Source: Pseudomonadota bacterium
Lineage (GTDB): Bacteria; Myxococcota_A; UBA796; GCA-2862545
Direction of reading: 5' to 3'
DNA length: 64,000 nucleotides
Assembly: GCA_023954855.1 (NCBI GenBank)
Contig: JAGSGY010000006.1
Span: 54,101-118,100 of the forward strand
The notes under the pieces were generated by a model. The model did not search any database and was not told the DNA's origin. It worked only from the letters and a program-made list of their open reading frames with translations. How positions within the stretch are numbered: the first letter of the stretch is position 1; every line of letters begins with the position of its first letter. A program made the position numbers and the translations under genes. Below, piece by piece: positions 38,026 to 45,984 of the stretch.

Positions 38026-40050
38026 ATGCGCTCTTTTTCGCTTATTCTTCTGTTTTTTACGGCGTGCAAAGCACCTACTACCGACGACCCGGGCCGCGAG
38101 AGTGACCCGGGCACGGTGACCTTGCACCGCCTCAACCGCGTCGAGCTCGACAACACCTGGGCCGACCTGACCGGCACCTCACTGCGTCCGGCCAGGGACT
38201 TCCCGCCCGATGACTCGGGCTACGGCTTCGACAACATCGCGGACGTCTTGTCGTGGTCGCCGCTTCACCTCGAGATGCTCGAGGCGGCGACCGATCAGAT
38301 CCTCGCCAACGACCTGCTGTCCGGCGTCATTCCTGCGCAGACGTACTGGGCCGAGGCTGAGGATGGCGAAGGGATCGACGCGACGGCGGGCGGTGCGTGC
38401 TGTGGCGGCTGGATGGTCTGGTCGAACGGCAGCCTCGGATACACCCTCGATCTTCCGGCCGACGGCACCTACCGTGTGAGTGTGCGTGCTTGGGGTACCC
38501 AGGCTGGGCCTGATCTCGTGAACATGGGTCTCGGGGTGGACGGCGTTACCGCGCAGTCGTTCACGGTCAGCCCTGACGACGCTGATCTCGCCGAGGTCTA
38601 CACCGTCGACGTCGATGCGACTTCAGGTGAACACCGCTTCTTCGCTAGCTTCACCAATGACTTCACGGACGGCACCACCGGGGCGGACCGAAACCTGGTG
38701 GTGGACTGGATCGAAGTCACGGGGCCTATCGACGCGTCCGCCGGTGAGCCGCCCAACCACGGCTTCTTGTTCAGCTGTGATGAGGCGCAGCAGGGTGAAG
38801 CCACCTGTGTCTCCTCCATCGCCCGGACCTTCGGTGGCAAGGCCTGGCGGAGACCGGTGACGGACGAGGAGGTTCAGCGGCTCGTCTCGCTGTATGAGCA
38901 GTCTCGGGACTCTGGCGGAGACTATGAAGAGGGTGTGGGGCTCATGGCAAAGGCCATCTTGCTCTCGCCGCACTTCTTGTACCGGGTCGAGATCGATGCC
39001 GAGCCCACCGTGGCCCTCGCGCACGACCTCAGCAGCTGGGAGCTCGCGACCCGTCTCTCCTACTTCCTGTGGTCGTCGATGCCCGACGAGGAGCTCTTCG
39101 CCGTGGCCGAGGACGGCAGCCTATTGGAGGATGAGGTTCTCGAAGCGCAGGTCAGACGCATGCTCGCCGACGACAAGGCGCAGGCCTTGGTCGACAACCT
39201 CGCGGGCCAGTGGCTGCACGTGCGCGCGGTCGAAAATGCGTTTCCGGATGTGGCCGTGTTCCCGGACTGGGACGAGGCACTTCGCGACTCGATGACCGAA
39301 GAGATGCGCCGCATGGCCGCGTCTGTGCTCCTCGAAGACCGGTCGATGCTCGAGTTGCTCGTGGCTGAGGAGACCGAGATTGATGCGCGCCTAGCCGAAC
39401 ACTACGGCTTGCCGGCTCCGACCGAGGTCTGGGAGAGCGTCAGCCTCGAGGACACCGAGCGAACCGGTTGGCTCACCACCGGCGGCTTGCTCACGGCGAC
39501 GTCCTATCCGGGGCGCACGAGCCCTGTGCAGCGCGGCAAGTGGGTGCTCTCGAATCTGATGTGCGAGACGCCAGCACCACCGCCCGACAATGTCGACCTG
39601 CTCGAAGCCGAGGATGCGATGGAGGGCGAGTCGCTGACCGAGCAACTCGCTCGGCACCGCGAGGACCCTCTGTGCGCGTCGTGTCACCAGTCGATGGACC
39701 CGATTGGCCTCGGGCTCGAGAACTTCGACGGCATTGGCATGTGGCGGAACACCGACGAGATTGGCGTGACTATCGATGCGAGCGGTGAGCTGCCGGGCGG
39801 CTTCACCTTTCACACGCCGCGGGAGCTCGCCCAGTACCTGGCCGAGGACCCCAAGTTCGCGCGCTGTGTGGCGACGAAGACCTTCACCTACGCCCTCGGT
39901 CGCGCCCCTACGGTCGAGGACTGGCCGTACCTCGAGGGCATTGAGACCCAATTTGCTGGCGGAGAGCATCGCTTTGCCGATCTCGCCGTGGGCATCGCGC
40001 TGAGCGGGCCGTTCCGAATGCGTCGCGGAACGCCGGAGGTGACCCCATGA
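38026..40050 (+). CDS. DUF1592-type lipoprotein with inserted carbohydrate-binding module and CxxCH site
   Basis: A 674-residue lipoprotein (signal [14 protein letters not shown], lipidated Cys about residue 15). Domain order follows the DUF1587-1595-1592-1588-1585 group of planctomycetes and Myxococcota. DUF1587 ([18 protein letters not shown]), then an inserted ~130-residue beta domain with a CBM-like sandwich ([17 protein letters not shown] ... [11 protein letters not shown]), then DUF1595, DUF1592 ([21 protein letters not shown]), DUF1588 with a heme c motif in [15 protein letters not shown], and DUF1585. The ATG at 38026 begins the signal sequence; the longer open frame is not used. Stop overlaps the next gene's start (ATGA). 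The group is thought to act in extracytoplasmic electron transfer on polysaccharides; substrate unknown. Confidence 0.83.
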   Translation: MRSFSLILLFFTACKAPTTDDPGRESDPGTVTLHRLNRVELDNTWADLTGTSLRPARDFPPDDSGYGFDNIADVLSWSPLHLEMLEAATDQILANDLLSGVIPAQTYWAEAEDGEGIDATAGGACCGGWMVWSNGSLGYTLDLPADGTYRVSVRAWGTQAGPDLVNMGLGVDGVTAQSFTVSPDDADLAEVYTVDVDATSGEHRFFASFTNDFTDGTTGADRNLVVDWIEVTGPIDASAGEPPNHGFLFSCDEAQQGEATCVSSIARTFGGKAWRRPVTDEEVQRLVSLYEQSRDSGGDYEEGVGLMAKAILLSPHFLYRVEIDAEPTVALAHDLSSWELATRLSYFLWSSMPDEELFAVAEDGSLLEDEVLEAQVRRMLADDKAQALVDNLAGQWLHVRAVENAFPDVAVFPDWDEALRDSMTEEMRRMAASVLLEDRSMLELLVAEETEIDARLAEHYGLPAPTEVWESVSLEDTERTGWLTTGGLLTATSYPGRTSPVQRGKWVLSNLMCETPAPPPDNVDLLEAEDAMEGESLTEQLARHREDPLCASCHQSMDPIGLGLENFDGIGMWRNTDEIGVTIDASGELPGGFTFHTPRELAQYLAEDPKFARCVATKTFTYALGRAPTVEDWPYLEGIETQFAGGEHRFADLAVGIALSGPFRMRRGTPEVTP

Positions 40051-41357
40051 ACCGCCGCACCTTCTTGCGAGGAGCAGGCGCTGCCCTCGCTCTTCCTCTT
40101 CTGCCCTCTGCTCTGCCGCGCTCGGCTTGGGCCGGTCCTGTGGCCACCCCGCCGGTTCGACTTCTGTTCTGGTTTGCGCCCAACGGCATGGTGATGTCTG
40201 GATTCCGGCCGAGCTCGACAGGTGCGAACTACGACTTGCCCCCGATTCTCTCTTCCCTTGCACCCGTGCAGTCCGACGTCAGCGTGATCAGCGGCCTGGC
40301 AAATGCCGCCGCGGTGGTTCCGGTCTCAGGTGACCACGCCCGCGGGACGGGCAGCTTCCTGACTTGCGAGACCGTGTCGCAGACGGCTGGCGCGGACATT
40401 CGCAACGGCATCAGCGTGGACCAGATCTTCGCTTCGGCGATGGGCTCCCAGACCGCCTTCCCGAGCTTGGAGCTCGGCACCGAAGGGGGGGCGGCCGTCG
40501 GCGATTGTGACTCTGGCTACTCGTGTGCCTACACGCGAAACATCAGCTGGGCTGGACCCTCGACGCCGCTGCCAAAGCTGACCGAACCCCGCGTCGCCTT
40601 TGCTCGACTCTTCTCTGGCTTCGACCCGACCCTCACTGAGGCGGAGGTCGCCCGTCGTCAGGCCCTGCGCCTCTCGGTCCTCGACTTTGTGCGCGAGGAT
40701 GCCAATGCGCTGCACACGCGACTCGGCCAGCGGGACCGACTCAAACTGGACGAGTACCTCACCGCGGTACGACAGCTCGAGACGCGCATCGAACGGCTCG
40801 GCACTCAGGAGTGTGTGCCGGGCGAGGCACCCGACTCGAACCTCCGCTTCGAGGAACGCATCCAGGCGTTGAATGATCTGACGGTGTTGGCGCTGACTTG
40901 CGACCTGACCCGCGTGGCGAGCTTCATGCTCGGAAATGGCGGTTCGAGCCGGTCCTACGACTTCCTTGGCGTCACCGGAGCCCACCACGAGCTCTCCCAC
41001 CATGGAGGCGACGCGGGCAAGCTCGCGGACCTCGAGACCATCGACGCGTGGGAGGTCGCCCAGTTCGCTGACCTCGTCAGCAAGCTTGGCGCGGTGCAGG
41101 AGGCCGATGGCTCGCGGCTCCTCGACAACACGCTGGCCTACTTCTCGTCCGAGATCTCGGACGGGGACCGCCACAACCACACCGACCTACCGGTCCTGCT
41201 TGCGGGTGGAGGCGGTGGGGCGGTGACCCCCGGGCAGCACGTGGTGTTGCCGGATGACACGCCCATGGCGGATCTGTTTCTGACCATGCTCCACGCCGGC
41301 GGCGTCGAGGAGTCCGCATTCGGGTCGGACGGAACGCGTCCTGTGGACCTGTCATGA
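40047..41357 (+). CDS. Tat-exported DUF1552 family protein
   Basis: A 436-residue protein with a twin-arginine signal ([20 protein letters not shown]) and a DUF1552 body: RLLFWFAPNGMVMSGFRP, DVSVISGLAN, DHARGTGSFLTCE, RDRLKLDEYLTAVRQLETRI, GVTGAHHELSHH and AYFSSEISDGDRHNHTDLPVLLAGGG. DUF1552 belongs to the alkaline-phosphatase/sulfatase-like superfamily by its general look, and is always linked with DUF1592 proteins; both partners appear here. It is translationally coupled on both sides (four-base overlaps). The Tat signal implies folding, perhaps with a metal, before export. Confidence 0.85.
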   Translation: MNRRTFLRGAGAALALPLLPSALPRSAWAGPVATPPVRLLFWFAPNGMVMSGFRPSSTGANYDLPPILSSLAPVQSDVSVISGLANAAAVVPVSGDHARGTGSFLTCETVSQTAGADIRNGISVDQIFASAMGSQTAFPSLELGTEGGAAVGDCDSGYSCAYTRNISWAGPSTPLPKLTEPRVAFARLFSGFDPTLTEAEVARRQALRLSVLDFVREDANALHTRLGQRDRLKLDEYLTAVRQLETRIERLGTQECVPGEAPDSNLRFEERIQALNDLTVLALTCDLTRVASFMLGNGGSSRSYDFLGVTGAHHELSHHGGDAGKLADLETIDAWEVAQFADLVSKLGAVQEADGSRLLDNTLAYFSSEISDGDRHNHTDLPVLLAGGGGGAVTPGQHVVLPDDTPMADLFLTMLHAGGVEESAFGSDGTRPVDLS

Positions 41358-41713
41358 GGTGGCTGCCTCTGCTCCTGCTCGGGTGCGCGGGCGACGATAC
41401 GCTGTCGTTCGAAGCGGACATCGCTCCGATTGTCCAGCAGCAGTGCTCGGGATGCCACGCCGGTGCCGAGGCTGAGGGTGGGCTTGACCTCTCGGCGTCG
41501 CCGTACGACGTGCTTCAAAACCAGGAATCCAATCAGAGCGACCTTGCACTGATCGAGCCCGGGGATGCGCTTTACTCGTATCTCTGGCACAAGGTGAACG
41601 GTACGCAGGCGCTCGCCGAAGGGTCGGGGACGAGCATGCCCCTCGGCTGGTGGCTCGCTCCCGAAGAGATCGACCGGATCGGCGACTGGATTGACGAGGG
41701 CGCCGCGTACTAG
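41354..41713 (+). CDS. Small c-type cytochrome lipoprotein
   Basis: A 119-residue protein with lipobox (MRWLPLLLLGC, Cys11) and a single heme c site in QQQCSGCHAGAE (CxxCH), followed by GGLDLSASPYDVL as in the planctomycete cytochrome c (PSCyt1) group. The sixth-ligand Met may be in GTSMPLGWW. It overlaps the DUF1552 stop by four bases. With the DUF1592-type lipoprotein it likely passes electrons in the periplasm or at the outer membrane. Confidence 0.85.
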   Translation: MRWLPLLLLGCAGDDTLSFEADIAPIVQQQCSGCHAGAEAEGGLDLSASPYDVLQNQESNQSDLALIEPGDALYSYLWHKVNGTQALAEGSGTSMPLGWWLAPEEIDRIGDWIDEGAAY

Positions 41714-41724
41714 GCTCGACGCAG

Positions 41725-43560
41725 ATGGAGGGCGCGATTCACCACGGCTCGCAGGGTGACTTGAAGGTCCAGACCTACCTCGCCCACCTGGCCGAGCGGG
41801 GCATCGACGCCAGCACGTTCCACCTCGATGACCGAGGCACGCTTGCGGCGACCCTGACCGAGGTGCCGTCGCTCGGCAGCGGGGGCCTCGTGCTTGGCTC
41901 CACCCTCGGGCAGGGCGGCATGGGCATCGTGCGTGCAGGTACCCAGACGGCGCTGGACCGCGAAGTTGCGGTCAAGACCGTGCGCCCGGACCGGGACACA
42001 CCTGGGGCGCGGGCTCGCGTGCTTCGCGAGGCGTGGGTGACGGGCCGGCTCCAGCACCCCAACATCGTGCCGGTTTACGCGTTGGACCGCTCTGAGGACG
42101 GAACTCCCGTCATCGTGATGAAGCGGGTCGAGGGCCTGCTCTGGAGCGACCTCATCGCTCAGCCTGACCTCGCGTTTCCCGTGCCGTCCGAAGGGGACCG
42201 GCTGCTCGCCCATCTCGAAGTGCTGGAGTCGATCTGCCTCGCGCTGCACTACGCCCATGCCCAGGGCATCCTTCACCGCGATGTGAAGCCCGACAACGTG
42301 ATGATCGGTGCGTTTGGCGAAGTGACCCTGCTCGACTGGGGTCTGGCCGTGGGACTCGAAGCCATCGGCCCGCTTCCCGCGGCGGCGAGCATTCGCACGG
42401 TCGAAGGAACGCCTGCCTACATGGCGCCAGAGATGGCGGCGGCGAGCGGCCAGGATGTCGACGTGCAAAGCGATGTGTTCTTGCTCGGGGCCACGCTGTT
42501 CGAGGTGCTGACTGGGCGACACCGAAACCCGGGCGAGAGCCTCGAAGACACCCTGGCCGCTGCGTTCGCGTGCGAGGTGCCGGTGTTCCCCGCTTCGATG
42601 CCGCAGGATCTGCAGCAGCTGGTTCTCGACAGCACCCAGCGGGATCCGGCCTCTCGCCCGCAGTCTGCCGAGGCCTTTCGCGCTCGACTGGCGGCGTTTC
42701 GTCGTCACCAGCACTCGGCACAGCTGGTGGCGGAGGCCGAGAACCGTGTCGAGGCGATGCGAGCGGCCAACGAGCCTGCCCTTCGCGAGCAGCTCGGGGC
42801 GGAAGCCCGGCTCACCTTCGAGCTCGCCCTGCGCGCTTGGCCCGAGAGTCCCGCCGCCAGCGCTGGCTTGACCGCACTCTGGTCGGAATTGTTCGAGTTC
42901 CGGCTCGCCAGGCAGGACCTGCCGGCGGCACGCGCGGCCTTGCGCGAGCTCGCTGAGGCCACCCCAGATCAGGAGCGACGACTCGAGGAACTTGCCGTTC
43001 AGCTCCGCGAGCGAGCGCGGCAGCGGAAGGACCTCGAGGAGCTTCGCGACGACGTCGACAAGGCCAAAGGCGCTCGTCAGAAGGCGCGTGCGGCGGCCTG
43101 GCTCGGAGGCGTGGTCTTCGCAGCGTCCCTGGGCCTGTCGGCCGTTGAGTACCGTTACGGAAGCCTCGGCTACGCCGGGTACTTCATGGTGGTGCTGGTG
43201 TTCGTGCTCGGTGCCGCGGGCGATGCCTTTCGCACCCGCAGGCGCCGCCACAATCACGCCAGCTTGCGGCAGATGCGGATCATTGGACTTGGGCAGGCTG
43301 GACTCATCATGACGGGCGCGCTCGGATGGCTGTTTGGCCTTCCGGTCACCACCACGCTTGCCTTCGCGCTTGGCGTGGCCTCGCTGATGTCCGGGGTGTT
43401 CGCCCAGCTGTTTTTCTTCGGCATGACCTGGGCGTCGGTGTTCTACATCGCGGCCGTTCCGCTCATCTACATCGCCCCGGACTTCGTGTGGATCTGGGTG
43501 GGCGGCGCCTCACTCGCGGGTTTCCTGGCACTGTCGGCGACCTGGCGCGCCGAGCTCTGA
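41725..43560 (+). CDS. Membrane Ser/Thr kinase with multi-helix C-terminal domain
   Basis: A 611-residue protein. Residues 1-55 are a polar extension, then a Hanks-type kinase domain (about 55-330): LGQGGMGIVRAG, Lys84 (VAVKTV), HRDVKPDNVM, LLDWGLAV (DWG instead of DFG), APE in YMAPEMA. A long charged helical segment follows (RLEELAVQLRERARQRKDLEELRDDVDKAK), then about six transmembrane helices at the C-terminus with no extracellular domain of note. DWG kinases of this type occur in Myxococcota and Planctomycetota. It is 11 bases after the cytochrome gene on the same strand, so it is probably in the same operon. The start at 41725 is the first ATG after the cytochrome stop. Confidence 0.88.
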   Translation: MEGAIHHGSQGDLKVQTYLAHLAERGIDASTFHLDDRGTLAATLTEVPSLGSGGLVLGSTLGQGGMGIVRAGTQTALDREVAVKTVRPDRDTPGARARVLREAWVTGRLQHPNIVPVYALDRSEDGTPVIVMKRVEGLLWSDLIAQPDLAFPVPSEGDRLLAHLEVLESICLALHYAHAQGILHRDVKPDNVMIGAFGEVTLLDWGLAVGLEAIGPLPAAASIRTVEGTPAYMAPEMAAASGQDVDVQSDVFLLGATLFEVLTGRHRNPGESLEDTLAAAFACEVPVFPASMPQDLQQLVLDSTQRDPASRPQSAEAFRARLAAFRRHQHSAQLVAEAENRVEAMRAANEPALREQLGAEARLTFELALRAWPESPAASAGLTALWSELFEFRLARQDLPAARAALRELAEATPDQERRLEELAVQLRERARQRKDLEELRDDVDKAKGARQKARAAAWLGGVVFAASLGLSAVEYRYGSLGYAGYFMVVLVFVLGAAGDAFRTRRRRHNHASLRQMRIIGLGQAGLIMTGALGWLFGLPVTTTLAFALGVASLMSGVFAQLFFFGMTWASVFYIAAVPLIYIAPDFVWIWVGGASLAGFLALSATWRAEL

Positions 43561-43578
43561 GTCCCTGTGCGGCATCGC

Positions 43579-44319
43579 TCATGCGAACTGGGCCATTGTG
43601 CTCAGTGCGATGACGACGGCTAGCGACCAGCGAGCCTCGGCCATGCCCAGCTCTCGAATCTGACGGGGGCCCTCGATCTGCGGTTGGCTGCGGACCCGCG
43701 CCCCGTAGGCCGGAATCACCAGCAACACCCACCACAGCTGGCTCGCGAGGGCCAGAAGGGCGACGACCGAAGCCAGACCAGCCGTGTAGCGAGGCGCGTG
43801 GGCCCACGGCTCGCGGCGCTTGAGCACCGAGGCGAGCTTGGCCTTCACGAACCACAGGCTCAGGCAGAACCACAGCGCGAGGGTGAGCTCGACGACGATG
43901 GCCACGCGGGCGCTACTGCCGCCGGCTACGGCAATGCCGGCACCCAGCCAGCAGAGCGCGACAATGCCGGCGAACTCGAAGCGGGCGTCGCGCGGCGGGC
44001 GGCCCGACGTGGTCATCGAGACGATGTAGCTGGTGACCGCTGCACCGAGGAACACCTGCACGAGCAGGGCTTGGTGGGTGATGGCCAGCACCGCTCCGAG
44101 GGTGAGGGCGGCGGCGAGGAACAGCGCGAGGATGGCTGGACGCAGGGCGGCGCCCTTGCCCTGAAGCACCAAGTTCCCAGCGTTCCAAGCCCCAAAGCCG
44201 ACCACTGCAGCGAGCGTCGCCAGCACGGTTCCCACGCTCGGTGAGAGCGCGAGGGCGAGCACGAGCGGGCCGGTGACCCATGCCCAGAGGCTGTGTTCGT
44301 GTGGAAGAAGGGCGCGCAG
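43579..44319 (-). CDS. YwiC-like membrane protein, CTG start
   Basis: A 246-residue integral membrane protein of about seven helices resembling the YwiC family (uncharacterised). The family begins with a motif near P(R/Q)(E/Q)HGAWA; here it reads LLPHEHSLWAWV and lies upstream of any ATG, GTG or TTG start in frame. Between the upstream gene's stop (44359) and that motif the only fitting start is CTG at 44319, four bases after GGAGG (44324-44328). The GTG at 44262 would cut off the motif and the first helix. The function is unknown. It is downstream of the MopE-repeat lipoprotein gene by 39 bases and convergent with the kinase gene. Confidence 0.7.
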   Translation of the reverse strand: MRALLPHEHSLWAWVTGPLVLALALSPSVGTVLATLAAVVGFGAWNAGNLVLQGKGAALRPAILALFLAAALTLGAVLAITHQALLVQVFLGAAVTSYIVSMTTSGRPPRDARFEFAGIVALCWLGAGIAVAGGSSARVAIVVELTLALWFCLSLWFVKAKLASVLKRREPWAHAPRYTAGLASVVALLALASQLWWVLLVIPAYGARVRSQPQIEGPRQIRELGMAEARWSLAVVIALSTMAQFA

Positions 44320-44323
44320 GTAG

Positions 44324-44328
44324 CCTCC
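44324..44328 (-). promoter_or_regulatory. Shine-Dalgarno GGAGG deciding a CTG start
   Basis: GGAGG on the minus strand, four bases (CTAC) ahead of the CTG at 44319. There is no ATG, GTG or TTG between the preceding stop and the conserved N-terminal motif, so this site is the main support for CTG initiation of the YwiC-like protein. Confidence 0.55.
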
Positions 44329-44358
44329 GCCGTCCGCGATGCAAACCGCGCGCCAGCT

Positions 44359-45963
44359 TCAGTCCACCTCGCCGTCGCAGTCGCTGTCCTTGCCGTCGCG
44401 GGTGAGCACTGCGCAGTCGGGACAGACCTTCTCGTCTGTGTCGTCGCAGTCGCCGGGCTGGTCGCTCGTGGTGTGGCAGGTGGGCGTGCCGTCGCCGTTG
44501 TGGTCGAAACCCACGCAGAAGCCGTCGTTGTCGGCGTCGTCGCGGGTGGTGCCCTCATCAATGGCGTTGTCGCAGTCATCGTCGAGGCTGTTCGGCAGCT
44601 CGGTGGCGCCGGGGTGCTTGGTGGCATCGAAGTCCGAGCAGTCGCCGCCGATGGGGGTGAAGCCATCGCCGTCTGGGTCGATGGCACTTGCCGAGAAGCC
44701 GTCGCAGTCGTCGTCGAAGCCGTTTCCGACGATCTCGGGCAGTCCTCGACGCACCTCGGCGCGGGTGTCGTCACAGTCGCCCTGATCTTCGGTCATGCCG
44801 TCGCGGTCATCATCGAAGGCGGTGGTCTGCTCGTCGACAGTGCCGTCGCAGTCCTGGTCGACGCCGTCCGCGGTCTCGGTCTCGGCGGTGTTTCGAGCGG
44901 CATCCCCGTCGTCGCAATCGCCGCCGTCTTCGCTCTCGCCGTCGCCGTCGTCGTCGGTCGCGGCGGTGCCCTCGTCGACCCTGCCGTCGCAATCCCGGTC
45001 GATGCCGTCCGCAAGCTCGGTCGCCGTGGGATGAATGCTCGCGTCACCGTCGTGGCAGTCCACGGTGTCGAGGCTTCCGTCTCCGTCACAGTCGTCGACG
45101 GCCGCACAGGTGGGCCAAATGGCATCGCAGCGGTCGGCTTCGCTCGCGGCTCCGGGGTGCTTGGCGGCGTCGCCATCGTCGCAGTCTCCACCGCTCTCGG
45201 CGAAGCCATCGCCGTCGTCATCTCGTGAGGCCGTGTGCTCGTCAACTTGCAGGTCGCAGTCGTTGTCGCGGTCGTCGTCGAGCTCGGTGTTTCCGGGAAA
45301 GCGGTCCGCGCGTTGGTCGTCGCAGTCGCGGGGGCGGATGGTCGCGCAGGTGCCGGCCGAGGCGGTGCAGACGCCGCCCGAAAATGCACAGAAGCAGTCG
45401 CCATCGTGGTCGTAGGCAAGGGTGCCCTCGTCGATCACGCCGTCGCAGTCGTCGTCTTCGCCGTCGGGGAGCTCGGCCGCGCCGGGGTTCTTGCTCGGGT
45501 CGGCGTCATCGCAGTCCAGGCCGGGGTCGTAGCCGTCCTCGTCGATGTCGAGCGAGCCCGCATCCACCGTGCCGTCGCAGTCATCGTCGATGCCGTTGAG
45601 CGGGATCTCACTCGCGTGCGGACCGATGCTGGAGTCATCGTCGTGGCAGTCGCCGTCGGCCTCGCTCGTGCCGTCGCCGTCGTCGTCGCCGCAGGCCGTG
45701 CCTTCATCGATGACGTCGTCGCAGTCCTGGTCGATGCCGTCGCAGGCGACCTCGGGAAGGCCGATGCGCACGCTGGCGTCGTCGTCGGCACAGTCGCCGC
45801 CCGCGATGGCAAAGCCGTCCCCGTCTTCGTCGACGAGAAAGCGGGCCTGTTCGGACTCAGCGCTGTCCTCGACCGGCGGGTCGCTGTCTTCACTGGGCGC
45901 ACTCGTGTCCTCGGCGACGGTGCCGGTACACGCGAGAAGCAACAGGAGCAGCAGGTGACGCAT
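44359..45963 (-). CDS. Lipoprotein with MopE-type Asp/Cys-rich metal-binding repeats
   Basis: A 534-residue acidic lipoprotein (MRHLLLLLLLAC, lipobox LLAC at 12). The rest is about ten imperfect repeats of ~45 residues: a calcium-loop-like D-x-D-G-D-G, a G-DCDD-D pair, then PGA-E and DG-D-DCDG-VDEGT. These are the putative metal-binding motifs (PF11617 type) of MopE, a copper/calcium-binding surface protein of methanotrophs, also common in Myxococcota. Repeats 4 and 10 are longer, with extra cysteines (DGDCFCAFSGGVC; NGDGTPTCHTTSDQPGDC). Each repeat has two or more cysteines, so disulfides are likely. It probably coats the outer membrane. Downstream gene is the YwiC-like protein. Confidence 0.85.
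   Translation of the reverse strand: MRHLLLLLLLACTGTVAEDTSAPSEDSDPPVEDSAESEQARFLVDEDGDGFAIAGGDCADDDASVRIGLPEVACDGIDQDCDDVIDEGTACGDDDGDGTSEADGDCHDDDSSIGPHASEIPLNGIDDDCDGTVDAGSLDIDEDGYDPGLDCDDADPSKNPGAAELPDGEDDDCDGVIDEGTLAYDHDGDCFCAFSGGVCTASAGTCATIRPRDCDDQRADRFPGNTELDDDRDNDCDLQVDEHTASRDDDGDGFAESGGDCDDGDAAKHPGAASEADRCDAIWPTCAAVDDCDGDGSLDTVDCHDGDASIHPTATELADGIDRDCDGRVDEGTAATDDDGDGESEDGGDCDDGDAARNTAETETADGVDQDCDGTVDEQTTAFDDDRDGMTEDQGDCDDTRAEVRRGLPEIVGNGFDDDCDGFSASAIDPDGDGFTPIGGDCSDFDATKHPGATELPNSLDDDCDNAIDEGTTRDDADNDGFCVGFDHNGDGTPTCHTTSDQPGDCDDTDEKVCPDCAVLTRDGKDSDCDGEVD
44380..45830. repeat. Imperfect tandem DNA repeats coding the Asp/Cys motifs
   Basis: About ten copies of a 120-150 base unit, visible on the plus strand as recurring gtcgtcgcagtc and cgccgtcgtcgtc blocks. 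They encode the MopE-type repeats of the lipoprotein, are diverged in sequence and follow the reading frame, so they are coding repeats. Confidence 0.7.
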
Positions 45964-45984
45964 CGTCGGACCCTACCTTGTGGC

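Noticed and set aside
44262..44264. GTG start for the YwiC-like gene
   Set aside because: It would remove the conserved PHEH motif and most of the first membrane helix, and has no Shine-Dalgarno.
44380..45830. CRISPR-like array
   Set aside because: The repeats vary in length and sequence, keep the reading frame and code for Asp/Cys motifs; there are no unique spacers of constant size.
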